Source: Bedellia somnulentella (taxonomy: Eukaryota > Arthropoda > Insecta > Lepidoptera > Bedelliidae). From it: 64,000 bases of DNA. Of the stretch, positions 44,897 to 55,307 are shown piece after piece. The stretch spans positions 1,116,001 to 1,180,000 of the forward strand of contig OY755187.1 of assembly GCA_963576735.1 (NCBI GenBank). Direction: 5' to 3'. Each line of letters opens with the position of its first letter. Position 1 is the stretch's first letter. Made by a program: the position numbers and the translations under genes. A model generated the notes under the pieces. The model had not been told where the DNA came from. It searched no databases and saw only the letters and a program-made list of their open reading frames with translations.

Positions 44897-45548
44897 CGAG
44901 GTATTCCCCACCGACCAACTAAATCCGTACAACTCAAAACCGACCAACTAAACTATTCCCCACTGACCAACTAAATAGTTGGTCGGTGGGGAATGGACCA
45001 ACTAATCTTTATAAAGGGTGGGTAAGTAGTTGTAAAATTTTCGTCAGTATAAAAACATCAAGTGGTAAAAAAACTTAGAAATTTGGTACAATATGTTGTC
45101 GGTTTTAATCCGTTTCTGTGACATAACCGGGTGATATAAATCCATGCATAGTACTCCCAACTTATTTTTTTAGTTCCACAAACTCATAAAAAGTATGAAT
45201 AGAACATTTCGAAAGGCTATATTTGATCACTAAAATATATTTAATATGAATCGTTAGTAAAATATTAAATATTGTAATATGTCGATGAAAGAATAATTTT
45301 CGTTGCGGATGGTTTGGTTTAATCAAGTTGTTAATTCCCATTGGGGTAGGCAGAGACTATCTTGTTTATTTTATTAAAGCTGCATTTATATTTATGATAC
45401 CTATATTGGTCGGTGGGGAACGATTTAGTAGTTTTTTTTTAAATATATTAACCGTACAACTAATTGTATGGAGGGGAAAGATTTTCAAAAATCATTCCCC
45501 ACCGTACAACTAGTTGTACGGATTAGTTGGTCAGTGGGGAATACCTCG
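44897..45548. mobile_element. MITE-like element built from GGTCGGTGGGGAAT inverted motifs
   Basis: The outer ends 'gaggtattccccaccgacca' (44899) and 'tggtcagtggggaatacctc' (ends about 45547) are inverted. The motif 'attccccac-cgaccaac' or its complement recurs at about 44950, 44980, 45408, 45495 and 45530, making nested hairpins. It sits immediately outside the right arm of the 41686-44896 element. A related piece occurs at 42060-42105. Confidence 0.6.
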
Positions 45549-45605
45549 AATGTACTGTAATTAAAATTGTAGGAAAAAATAATAAGTGATTTTTGTGCGT
45601 CTAGT

Positions 45606-45696
45606 CCGTTCTGTCCTACCGTTTGTTATACCGGTAGGACAGACCGGACAAAAATAGTCCGTTCTGTTCGACTACGCTGTCGAACAGAACAGAGAT
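45606..45696. repeat. Two adjacent hairpins
   Basis: 'tctgtcctaccg' pairs with 'cggtaggacaga' (about 45612-45645), and 'gttctgttcga' pairs with 'tcgaacagaac' (about 45663-45692). The arms are perfect, 12 and 11 bp. Confidence 0.75.
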
Positions 45697-45878
45697 TGTT
45701 TTGAGTGATGGGTATTTACCAAGGTACGATAAGTAAATTATTTTCTAAACTTAACTTATACTTATAGTAAAGCTAACAATGTGCTGGATTTAAATAATTC
45801 ATCAAACTATGTTTTTGTTTCTTTTTATATTTTATGAGTTATGAGACAACCGAGGAATCAAACTTGGTTTAAATTGTA

Positions 45879-46132
45879 TACATACATACATATACTCACG
45901 GCTATTAATCCCTTAACGGGGTAGCCATAAGAGCTTTGGAATGAGAAATTCCTAAGCCACTTTTGGAAGTTGACTGGGGAAAAGATGGTAACAATAATAA
46001 ATGTTATTGGTGATAGGTCTCCAACCACATTACCCAAAAATCACTTAAGAAGCCCCTATACCCTTAGTCGCCTCTTACGAACACCCACGGGAAGAAATGG
46101 GGTAGTACTTTTCTAAGCCGACATTACACAGC
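45879..46132 (-). repeat. SINE2 copy, full length
   Basis: Reverse orientation with an (ACAT)n tail and the terminal 'gccgacattacacagc'. Confidence 0.85.
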
Positions 46133-46235
46133 ATACATACAAACACACACTTTAGAAAATCATTAAATATAATCATTATTATTATTTGCTCACGTCAAAA
46201 TCTAATTCTACGAGGTACAAATACTTTTGAACGGG

Positions 46236-47671
46236 GTGAACAGCGTGGTGTAACTGCGGAGCATTTTTTTTGTTCGTAGTTACACCAACGTCTTTTTGAT
46301 ATGAATTTAACAGCTCTGCAGACATATTATGATAGACGAAACATATCGTGGACTCAATACCGTATTTGGACTTGCGAAATTTTCGCGTGTTCAAAATCAT
46401 CAAGAGGTAAAAACACTTAGATTATTTTTGCAAAATGTTGCTCATTTTAAACAAAGTTCTTATTACTCGGCAAGTACTAGGAGTTCATAGGTTCATTAGA
46501 AATATTATAAAAGTCATATGCCTGCCTCCGTGGTCTCGCGGTTAAGCGCTTGGCTTCAAGTACGGAGTATTAAAATCGTGAGTTTACGGGGGGTAAATTC
46601 ACAAATTTAATTTGTAAGATTTAACCCAGTTTGGAAGGATATTACGGGCTTTAATCACCAGATCATCCGAAAATTGGAAAATTTACGTTGATTTGGGCGT
46701 TCAAAAAATCTTTAGTAAAAACATCCGTGACTTAATACCAAGTTTCTTTTTTTATATTTTTTTTAAAAACGTCGGGAAATGTGACGATAATTTTAATTTT
46801 ATACATTTTTGGAGGTCAAAAACAAAATCAATTTGATTTAGTTACATTGCTTTCTAAGGAGTATTTTCTACCGAGTTTAAGAAAGAAATACTCAGTTAGT
46901 ATTTCTTTTTGTATACATTTCGTTTTTTTATATATATATGTTACGCGATTACTCCGTAAATGTTAAATCAATTCCAAAAAAAATATTTTTGTTGCCTTGT
47001 ATATGCTTCCAGAGTGATCTCATTTATTTAATAGGTTTGAAAGTGCGGTCATTATGCAATATAAACATTACGTAGACGAACCGAATTCCGAATTTTGTGT
47101 GAAAAATGAAGTTTCTGTCAACTAAATGTGAAGTCTGTTCTATTTTGTTATTTTTTTTATATAATTATATTGGTAACAGTGACATTGTTATATGTGTCTG
47201 CGTATTTTATCTTTAAGCATTGTTTTCAAATGAGAAATAAGAATCACTGATAACTAGTGTAAACAAATAAAGTAAGTGCAGATTGTAAATAAAATAAATA
47301 AAAAAACTACTTATAATGTTTAATTTGTGTCTCAGTCCAATGAATATTGAAAATCTGAGATATGCATACAAAATCAATCCTGCATTAGAGATATTTCTAA
47401 TGAACCTATGAACTCCTAGTACTTGCCGAGTAATAAGAATTTTGTTTAAAATGAGCAACATTTTGCAAAAATAATCTAAGTGTTTTTACCTCTTGATGAT
47501 TTTGAACACGCGAAAATTTCGCAAGTCCAAATACGGTATTGAGTCCACGACATGTTTCGTCTATGATCATATATATTATCTGTAGAGCTGTTAAATTCAT
47601 GTCAAAAAGACGTTGGTGTAACTACGAAGAAAAAAAATGCTCCGCAGTTACACCACGCTGTTCACCCAGTG
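46236..47671. mobile_element. Long inverted-repeat element (arms about 260 bp)
   Basis: The left arm (46236 to about 46497, starting 'gggtgaacagcgtggtgtaa') is the near-complement of the right arm (about 47395-47671). An extra terminal piece (47672-47717, 'gtgtaactgcggagcatttt') repeats the arm end a third time in the opposite sense. A tRNA-like 'tggtctcgcggttaagcgc' lies inside at about 46518-46536. The flanks are SINE1 pieces (46210-46232 reverse, 47718 onward forward). No transposase seen. Confidence 0.65.
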
Positions 47672-47717
47672 TAACTGCGGAGCATTTTTTTTCTTCGTAG
47701 TTACACCAACGTCTTTT

Positions 47718-47825
47718 TGAACACCAGGCGATGAGGGTTCAAATCCTGGGTCGGGCCTACACCAATTTGTCTTTTCTCAAGTCATACATGTTGTTAATTT
47801 ATCATGGTTGTTAACGATGAGGGAA
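47718..47825 (+). repeat. SINE1 fragment
   Basis: 'gttcaaatcctgggtcgggc' plus the start of the body, to about 'gttaacgatgaggga'. The remainder to 48010 has a short SINE2 tail piece at 47870-47915. Confidence 0.65.
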
Positions 47826-48010
47826 GTAAATATATGTTTCTTCTTCCTACCTACTGTTTCTACCTCTTCTAGCTACCCTTTCTAGGGTTTTATAGTCGCG
47901 AGTATATGTATGCATGTATTTTCCTGTCTTTAAATGTAAAGACGGTTATACGAGTTTCCTCTGTAGATTAGAAATTATACATATATAAATTTTGTTATAA
48001 TTAATATCGG

Positions 48011-48220
48011 AGTTGTGTAGTGTCGGCTTAGAATAGAGCTACCCTATTTTTTATCGTTGGTGTTCGTCAGGGGCGACTAAGTGTAATGAGGGTTATTAAG
48101 TGATTTTTGGGCAATGTGGTTCGGAACCCATCACAACCTTTATTTTAAGATATCTTCCCCACACTACTACCAATGAGGATGATGAATTTGTTTTCCTCTT
48201 CGAGCGATTTATAGCCGTGA
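48011..48220 (+). repeat. SINE2 copy, diverged
   Basis: It runs from 'agttgtgtagtgtcggctta' to 'gatttatagccgtga' with many changes. It is the pre-existing host of the 48232-50317 insertion, which begins 11 bp on. Confidence 0.7.
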
Positions 48221-48521
48221 CTGAACTAAACGGCTTATTCCGTTTATCCACCCCAAAACAGCCTCCCTAAGTCGGATATTCGGAAACGCATGTCCGATTA
48301 TCCACCCTGAACGGGGTGGATAATCGGAATTCATAATAAAATGTTTCTTCCGATTTTTTACCCTAAGTACAGTCATTTACAGAAACATACACAACACAAA
48401 ATGGGTCTAAGAAACTTCGTGAACATTAATATACTTAAGATAAACATACCTACTTTCTTACTTACAGTTTAAATACAAATAAATTGGTGGGAAGTTTTAA
48501 ATTAATATTTATTGTTATTTA

Positions 48522-50045
48522 CTAGCGACCCGCCCCGGCTTCGCACGGGTGCAATGCTACTAATATAATAATAATAAAAATTAAAAGATAATCAACAACA
48601 AAAGTTACTTATTCTATTCAGTTTAATTAATTCTTGATATTTTCCTCGCTAGAGAGCTCCGATAAACGCGTGCGATCGCTGCAAATCATAAAGTGCTATA
48701 AGGCGAAGCGCTTTTTTTTTTTTGTTTACCGGTGGGGAAATCGTCATAGGGGGTATGTCGGACTTTTACCGACTAAAACCCCACTGGTTCGGTGCTGCTG
48801 GCCCTGCGGCCTGTGCGGCGTCACCTTAACTTGTTTTGCCGGGCGGCTGAAGGCCGCCCTGGCGCGGCAAAGGAGTGTACCTAAGCTAAGTAGAATGGGG
48901 TGAGTATAATATAAAATAGACTCTAGGCGTTGAGTCTGGTGTGACTCTAAAGTTAGTGTTAGGTTCTACGACCTCGCCGGCGGGGTCGGTGTCGGGAGTG
49001 GTAGTGGTTGTTGGTGTGACCGCGAGCGCCGGTGGCCCCTGAGGCCTCGAGCTCGCGGGTGATGTCGTCGTCGGGATCCGAGAGCACGCTACGTGGGCGT
49101 CTCTCTGGGACCTCGGCGTCCGGGGAAATCGTGTAGTCGAGCGAGGCTCGGAGTAAGGGGTTGGGGTGATCGGGGATCCTATCAAAGTATCTACGTGAGA
49201 TTTGTTTGAAGTGATCCCTGATTGTATTGAGTCCTAAGTCTCTGTGGAGATCATAGTTCCTAACATACCAAGGCACCCCTACCGCCTTGCGCATGAACCT
49301 ATTCTGTATCACCTCGAGGCGGTATATCAAGCCCTCTCTGGCGTGTGCGAACGCAACACTACCGTACGAGAGGACCGAACGTATACATGTTTTGTATAGT
49401 GTAACTTTGTGACGCAGTGGTAACTTACTGCGAGCACAAAGCATCGGTGAAGGCGAAGCGCGGCCATCGACGCGCTATTTATAGGCACGCGCCGCCCGGC
49501 GCAAACAACTACGACCCTGCATTTTAAATTTGTAATATCTTCGGTAATATTCACTTAAATTACATGCTGTAAAAAGCATATTGATCTATAATAAATGCAC
49601 AATTTATTTAAGGTACTTAATTGGATAAGGATTAATGCTGTATTGTTTAAAATCACTTCGTAAATAACCATTTTTTAGTAAAGAATAAAAATAGTAATGC
49701 TGGGTTATCCCTAAGAGATAGACATATACCATCGCGGACTTTTTTGTTGAACTTTTTGAGGTGAACAATACTGTAGTACATTATTTTGGTCTATCTCGTA
49801 GGGTTCAGCCAGCGTTTGCAATATAAGCGCAAAAAAACGTGCTTATTTACGACATCAAATTAGAAACCTTTAAATTTATCAGTGTTTCTCTACTATATTA
49901 TGCATTTATTATACATACAAACCTTTCTTAAAAATCACTCTATCTATTAAAAAAAACCGCATCAAAATCCGTTGCGTAGTTTTAAAGATCTAAGCATACA
50001 TACGGACATACAGCGAAAGCGACTTTGTTTTATACTATGTATTGA
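48522..50045 (-). mobile_element. Helitron, non-autonomous, interrupted
   Basis: Read on the minus strand it starts TCAATACATAGTATAAAACA at 50045 (after A) and ends GGGGCGGGTCGCTAG at 48522 (before T). Without the nested Jockey insert it is about 0.77 kb. It has no Rep/helicase frame. Confidence 0.75.
48712..49449 (-). mobile_element. 5'-truncated Jockey-clade retrotransposon
   Basis: The insert is flanked by a 12 bp duplication AAGGCGAAGCGC (48700-48711, 49450-49461) and ends in a poly-A (T run at 48712-48723 on the plus strand). The remaining frame (49444-48959 minus, open at its 5' end) encodes the RT C-terminal region 'LYKTCIRSVLSYGSVAFAHA', then 'RFMRKAVGVPWYVRNYDLHR', typical of insect Jockey elements. 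It is GC-rich against AT-rich surroundings. The boundaries are well defined. Confidence 0.85.
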
Positions 50046-50368
50046 TAGGGTTGGTATGTAGTATTTGGGTGAAAACCATTTAAAATAACCGATGTGACAA
50101 ATGAAACCATAACAAAAAAAAACTCCTAACAAAAGTGACAAATTAAAATTTATGGTCGTTTTTCCGTAAATGACTGTACGTAGACAGGGTAGAAAATCGG
50201 AAGAAACATATTATATGAATTCCGATTATCCACCCCGTTCAGGGTGGATAATCGGACATGCGTTTCCGAATATCCGACTTAGGGAGGCTGTTTTGGGGTG
50301 GATAAACGGAATAAGCCAACTAAACTGAATTGAAATGAAATATGTCACATTTCGTTTTAAACATTTAT

Positions 50369-51525
50369 TTAGACATTTCTACCTTTTTTCTTCAATGTCA
50401 CTACGCTTACACGTTTACCGAGACCGAGTTTGCACTGTTTATTTATATTATCATTGAGCAGTTGCGAAATAACACTATATAACGAACTTTGTTTGGGCAT
50501 AGGATTTCCTTCTATCACAACTTTCAACAGACCAAAATTATTATTGGTGACTATTTGGGCTTGATATTGTAATAGTTTCTCTAATCTAGTTAAACCTATA
50601 TAACCTATATTATTGTAAGCTAGATTAAGATATGCTAGTTTTAGATTTCCAATACAATAATAGTTTAAACCATCATATCGGACCCATTCTTTATCATAAG
50701 GATGAAAAAACGTTTTAAAGGTAAGTTTCTTATCAAATGAAAGTTCACTAATTACTCGGTGTTTGCTTTTACTTGATATTTCTTTCTCTTCTCTTGCATC
50801 AGATGTTTTATCAATAGGCTGTGCAGGTTGAATGTTGAATTGTTTGATAAAGTTTAAATATTGTGACTTCCTTTCTATGATTTCGTCATTTGTAACAGGA
50901 AATTGTGATAATGCTTCAAATATTGATATCGCTCCATCATCAGCTATCATATTTCCAGACAAGTTCAAATACACCAATCGTCTATTTCTTTTCAAAGCTT
51001 CTCCAAAATATTTGGCTCCAGTATCAGTGATAAAATTGGAGGTCAAATTCAACATTTGTAAAGTGTCTGAAGCTGGATAAGATTTAATTTTCAATGCAAT
51101 TTCTTTACAATTATCATCACTTATTTTACACCGGCACAGTGATAAATTTTTGATATTACTATTTTCTAATAAGACGCTATAATCTCCGTCAGTAGTCATA
51201 GAATCATCAAGACAAACATCTGTTATATTACTGAACTTATTGACCAGAGAACATAATTCATATATGATATATCCGTTAATACAACATCGCTTAAAGCAAA
51301 TTCTCGATAAATATTTGTGAAGATGAGCCATCATTGTCATTAGTATGATAAGTTCTCTAGGTATATGCTTATTGTTTTCAAAAACAACATCTGATATTTC
51401 GTTTTGTTGGTTGTAAGTAGTCTTCATGTTAATTATTGTTAGATTGCGTTCTTTGTCGTCATATTCTGAGGTATGTTCTGATCCTGGGACGGTATCAAAG
51501 CGTCTGCTCGGCATTCTATTAATTT
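50369..51525 (-). CDS. Leucine-rich-repeat protein 1, exon 2
   Basis: The main exon starts after 'ttttatgcag' (acceptor at 51526) and joins exon 1 (53233-53101) in phase 1, giving 429 codons in all. The protein has ribonuclease-inhibitor-type LRRs: 'LQMLNLTSNFITDTGAKYF', 'LVYLNLSGNMIADDGAISIF' and, after a charged spacer of about 75 residues, 'LKLAYLNLAYNNIGYIGL'. It ends in 'VIEGNPMPKQSS' and a basic tail. There is no signal peptide or membrane segment, so it is probably cytosolic, perhaps a scaffold. The split LRR block around a spacer and the 'EGNP.P' end recall LRRC71-like proteins, a tentative link. Stop TAA at 50369; an AATAAA overlaps it. The 48232-50317 transposon lies only 44 bp beyond. 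A diverged paralogue is at 54081-56483. Confidence 0.75.
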
Positions 51526-51647
51526 CTGCATAAAATTGAATAGTGTTTTAAATACGTTAGAGTAAATTGAATCTAATATTTATTTTTGAAACTTTTTGTT
51601 TCATACATAATCAATTTGAGATAAAGTGTATGAATAGAGGGACGTGA

Positions 51648-51929
51648 CTAATACCTCTAAGGCAAGAGAATATAATATTAAGCGTACGACGAACACTTAA
51701 TTTCCAAAAGTGGCTGAGTTATTTCTAATCTTGAAGCTCTGGCTGCCCCTTTCGGTATCTATATATGATATTTATAATAAGTTTTAAATTTTGTTTTTCT
51801 TACAACTAACGTTTCGTTAACGTTAACGTTAGAACATATGGATTGACTGGATTTAAATTACGCCTGATCACTAGTCTGAATTTATAAACATTCGTGGAAA
51901 ATTAAACGGATTTGATATAATTAATAATA
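51648..51929. repeat. Arm of a distant inverted repeat (partner 59486-59897)
   Basis: It contains 'cctctaaggcaagagaatat', a worn SINE2 piece, 'cgttaacgttaacgttagaa' and 'ttcgtggaaaattaaacgga'. The reverse complement of all of these is found in order at 59486-59897. It lies in the LRR1 intron. Confidence 0.7.
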
Positions 51930-51954
51930 ATTTAATAATAATTTATTTAGTGCA

Positions 51955-52322
51955 ACCGTGATAGCCCAGTGGGTAGAACACTCGGTTATCGTGCAAACGA
52001 CTAGTGTTCAAATCCTGGGTCGGGCCTACACCAATTTGTCTTTTCTAAAGACATATGTGTGGTTAATTTATCATGGTTGTTAACGGTGAGGGAAAACATC
52101 GTGAGGAAAACCACATGGCTGAGTTGTACTTAGTCATGTGGCAGTGTATTCGTACAAAACGGCAATAGGCCTGCCCCCTATCACGTGAGTACACTGTCCA
52201 TGCAAAACGTGGGTACTCTGAACACCAGGTGACAAAGTCACGTGATGTTCAGAAGTATTTGTACCTCTGCCAACCCCTTCGGGGATATTCGGCGTGAACG
52301 TTTATGTTATGTTATGTTATTT
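51955..52322 (+). repeat. SINE1 copy, full length
   Basis: The best complete copy: 'gatagcccagtgggtagaac' (A box), 'gttcaaatcctgggtcggg' (B box), body, (TTATG)n. It lies inside the LRR1 intron. Confidence 0.9.
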
Positions 52323-52325
52323 TTT

Positions 52326-52442
52326 GCCGTGTAGTGCCGGCTTAAAATGTCGCTACCCCTTTCTACCCTCGGGTGACGTAAGAGGCGACTAAGGGTATCG
52401 GGGCTTTTTATTGGATTTTCGGGCGATGCGGTTGGAGACCCA
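52326..52442 (+). repeat. SINE2 subfamily B, 5' half
   Basis: It starts 'gccgtgtagtgccggcttaa' immediately after the SINE1 tail and stops after 'gcggttggagaccca'. 52443-52691 has nothing recognisable. Confidence 0.75.
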
Positions 52443-52691
52443 ATATGGTATGGGGTATGTAATTTAATAATATCCTTATCCAGATGTATATCATAACGGA
52501 GTAGTAAAAAAAAATCAGGCTCCTATGGAACTTATTTAAAGTAAAGGCAGATTGAGCTGAAATGAGGTGTAGAAATAAAAATATTGTAACATACTTTTGT
52601 TCTACGATTCCTACAATGGAAGCAGGCGAATCTAGCTATGCCATAATGCCATCTCTACAATTCACAGCCTTCTATCCGCACAATTTTTAAT

Positions 52692-53044
52692 AAACATAAC
52701 ATAAAGTTTCACGCTGTTTATCCCCGAAGGGGTTGGCAAAGGTACCAATACATATGAACAACGTGACAGCGCCACCTAGTGTGCAAAGTAGGTACCCACG
52801 TTTTGCTTACAGTGTACTCACGTGATAGGGGGCAGTCCTATCGCCGTTTAGTACGAATACACTGTCTCATGGCTAAGTACAACTCGGGCAAGTGGGTTTC
52901 CTCACGATGTTTTCCCTCACCGTTAACAACCATGATAAATTACCTACACTTTAGAAAAGACAAATTGGTGCAGGCCCGACCTGGGATTGGAACCTACGCT
53001 TGTCTGTTTACGGGCGGGTGTTCTACCCATTGGACTATCATGTC
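52692..53044 (-). repeat. SINE1 copy, full length
   Basis: Reverse orientation, more diverged than its sisters (taaagtttcacgctg, acgtgacagcgccacctagt). It lies in the LRR1 intron about 55 bp from exon 1. Confidence 0.85.
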
Positions 53045-53100
53045 GTAATTTTTAAGTATTAACGGAAATATGATATAAACGTTAAAATTTATGTACTTAC

Positions 53101-53233
53101 CTGTTCTGCTTTCCGTGATGAAGTTGATTTTGACCGGGCATTCAAAAAGCTTACAAAGATACGGTAAGCATTCTTCAAATACTGTAATATCTACTTTTGC
53201 ATCCGCATTAGCTTCTACGGTACTCACTGCCAT
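53101..53233 (-). CDS. Leucine-rich-repeat protein 1, exon 1
   Basis: ATG at 53233-53231, 44 codons plus one base, donor AACAG|GTAAGT (consensus) after 53101. It encodes 'KVDITVFEECLPYLCKLFEC' and similar sequence. The phase (1) matches exon 2, and the joined frame reads through E-I-N-R into the exon 2 Met. The same short exon with related residues (DITVF..LP.LC) and the same phase precedes the paralogue on the other strand (54081-54186), which supports both models. Confidence 0.75.
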
Positions 53234-54080
53234 TGTGTTTAAACTAGGCTAAGCTGCTTAATATACTTATAAAAATCCTTATCAAGCAATATATTTAATA
53301 GTAATTCTAAAGATTCTAGTAAATTTTCAAGTACAAATATATAAACTGACTTAATAGAGCAAGCGTGTCGCCACCATTGTATTTGGTGATCAAAGAGTAG
53401 ATAGACTTGTATTTTTGTTGATAATCAAAAGGAATAGATAATCAACACATCTCTGCGCTCAGCTCAAAGAGAACCGTCTTAGAACCTCCATGGGTCACTA
53501 TTATATTCGATTTATCTCTGATTGTTGCTCTATGACTCATATGGAGAGATTCTAACGTAAGAATCACGGCCTTATTACTCCTTTATTTCGGTCTTGACCT
53601 TAGGGAAAAGTTGATACTGACAGTATTATTTGATTGTATGCTTGTTTCTTTATAACACCAGAATAACACTACCCCATTTCTACCCGTGGGTGATCGTTAG
53701 AGGCGACTAAGGGTATAGGGGCTTTTTAAGTGATTTTTGGGCGATGTGGTTAGAGACCCGTCACCAAAAACATTTATTATTACCATCTTTTCCCCAATCA
53801 ACTTCCAAAAGTGGCCGAGACGGTAAAGGTACGGGATTTATAGCCGTGAGTATATGTATGTATGTATGTATGTGTTGTTTCTTCATAGAACAGGGTACGT
53901 AGTAAGTAATCTCTATATAGTTTGTGGTAAGAATCTGAGATCTCTGTAGTTTGTGATTCTGCAATTTTCACAAAATAATTTGTTTAATATTGATTTACAA
54001 AAGTTGTTAAGAATGTACATTTGTAAGTTTTAGATTACGTTTTAGCTTTATTTATTAATTCTTATGATATATTGAAGATC
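53234..54080. promoter_or_regulatory. Shared upstream region of two divergent LRR genes
   Basis: 847 bp between the two ATGs, so promoters of both genes must lie here or overlap. It contains a SINE2 (53660-53872). No TATA box or initiator could be assigned with confidence. The bidirectional role is inferred from geometry. Confidence 0.35.
53660..53872 (+). repeat. SINE2 copy
   Basis: The head is shortened (starts 'agaataacactacccc'). The body is intact to the (ATGT)n tail but lacks the 'ggaatttataattcctcagc' portion. Confidence 0.8.
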
Positions 54081-54186
54081 ATGGCAAACAATTGCGCCAT
54101 TCCTGATATAACAGTGTTTTTGCCTATATTGTGTCAAAAATACAAGTTTAAGCAAAATGTTGTTGTGCAGAAAGATTTAAGCAAAG
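54081..54186 (+). CDS. Leucine-rich-repeat protein 2, exon 1
   Basis: ATG 54081, 35 codons plus one base, donor AAAG|GTAAAAT. It encodes 'MANNCAIPDITVFLPILCQK', aligning with LRR1 exon 1 (DITVF, LP.LC). The phase matches exon 2 at 55308 after 'gttttag'. The 1121 bp intron holds an interrupted SINE2 and an inverted-repeat element. Confidence 0.7.
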
Positions 54187-54302
54187 GTAAAATATAATAT
54201 TCATAGCGATATTTTAATTCGTTTCAAAGATATCAATCCAATTAAGCATGAAAAAATAATATGTTCCATGTTGAATTGGATGTACGTTTTACACGTGTAC
54301 GT

Positions 54303-54600
54303 TAACATATACTCACGGCCATAAATCCCAAAAAGGTGTAGCAAGTAACTCCTCAGCCACATTTGGTAGTTGATAGGGGACAAGATGGTTGAAGTTGTGG
54401 CGACCGCTAGACGGCGAACTCACTCGCATACTAGCAGCGTCATAAAAAATCGTACATCGCGGTATCGAAATGTTTCTCTAGCTAAACATAAATACAAATT
54501 CTAAGTTGGTACACAGCAGGGTGTACTGGCCAGTATATCTTTGCTGTTCCCACAAAGTGAACTATCATTGTTGATGGGTCTCCAACCGCATCACCCGGAA
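54303..54600 (-). repeat. SINE2 copy split by unrelated sequence
   Basis: 'actcacggccataaatccc' to 'gggacaagatggtt' (54310-54391) and 'gatgggtctccaaccgcatc' (54574-54593) belong to one reverse SINE2. About 170 bp between them (54395-54560) is foreign. No clear duplication was found at its borders. Confidence 0.6.
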
Positions 54601-54636
54601 GGATTTTTATTTTTTATATGACATGTTAATAAAGAT

Positions 54637-55215
54637 TTGTCAGATCTTCCAACCTGGAAAATCCAACCTAGGTTGGATTCTCGGAGAGTATGTCCTAGTA
54701 TCCAAATAAGCTAGGTTGGAAAAATGGATTTTCTCTTTCGCTGAGTCCGTTTTTCCAACCTAGGTATAGTCAGACACATAACATTTTAGACACAATGTAC
54801 ATTATGCACAAAGAAGATAGCCTTTATTATTAAGAAAGACACTACAGATTTTGCACTTCATCCACAAAATTACCTTAATTCACTATTGAGCAGACGTAAC
54901 TATGAGTCTTGAATGAAACCATCACGGTCAATGTAAATTTGTAAACGAGTTTTTTTTGGCAGATATGTTATCTTAGTACTTGACGCTCTTTAATAAACTT
55001 TCTAAAAATACTGCTATATTTGGATGTTTCAATTTAATATTTTTGGATAGGTAGGTTAGTAAGTAGATATATTTATAATATTATCTATGCACTCGAGCGG
55101 ACATTAGCAGTTCGGAAAATCGGAGAACACTCAAAACATACATTCCTATTATCCAACCTAGCTAATTTGGATACTAGGACAAAGGATTCCGAGAATTTCC
55201 AGGTTGGAAAATCGG
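54637..55215. mobile_element. MITE-like element in LRR2 intron
   Basis: 'tttgtcagatcttccaacct' with 'tgtcctagtatccaaataag' near 54637-54710 is inverted at about 55150-55210. The internal AT-rich spacer has no frame. No target duplication was identified. Confidence 0.6.
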
Positions 55216-55307
55216 ACAAACCCGTTCATAATTTAAACTTACTGCATTTTGAACGAGCCCGTGAAGATTTTAATTTAATAAACACATTACGTTCTATTTT
55301 GTTTTAG

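Larger units (their letters stand above)
48232..50317. mobile_element. DNA transposon with about 150 bp TIRs and 8 bp target duplication
   Basis: The ends are 'ggcttattccgtttatccac' and its complement. The similarity runs about 150 bp inward, to 'gtacagtcatttac' on both sides. AACTAAAC flanks both sides (48224-48231, 50318-50325). Each end also contains a near-perfect palindrome 'tccgattatccacc...ggtggataatcgga'. The interior carries a Helitron and a Jockey fragment but no transposase for the element itself. An 8 bp duplication fits hAT, P or related superfamilies; long TIRs are less usual for hAT. Unclassified. Confidence 0.8.

Noticed and set aside
41574..44974. Mirror-image frames of about 70-96 codons at 41574-41834 and 44632-44974
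   Set aside because: They are the two inverted arms of one repeat element read in opposite senses, not paralogous genes.
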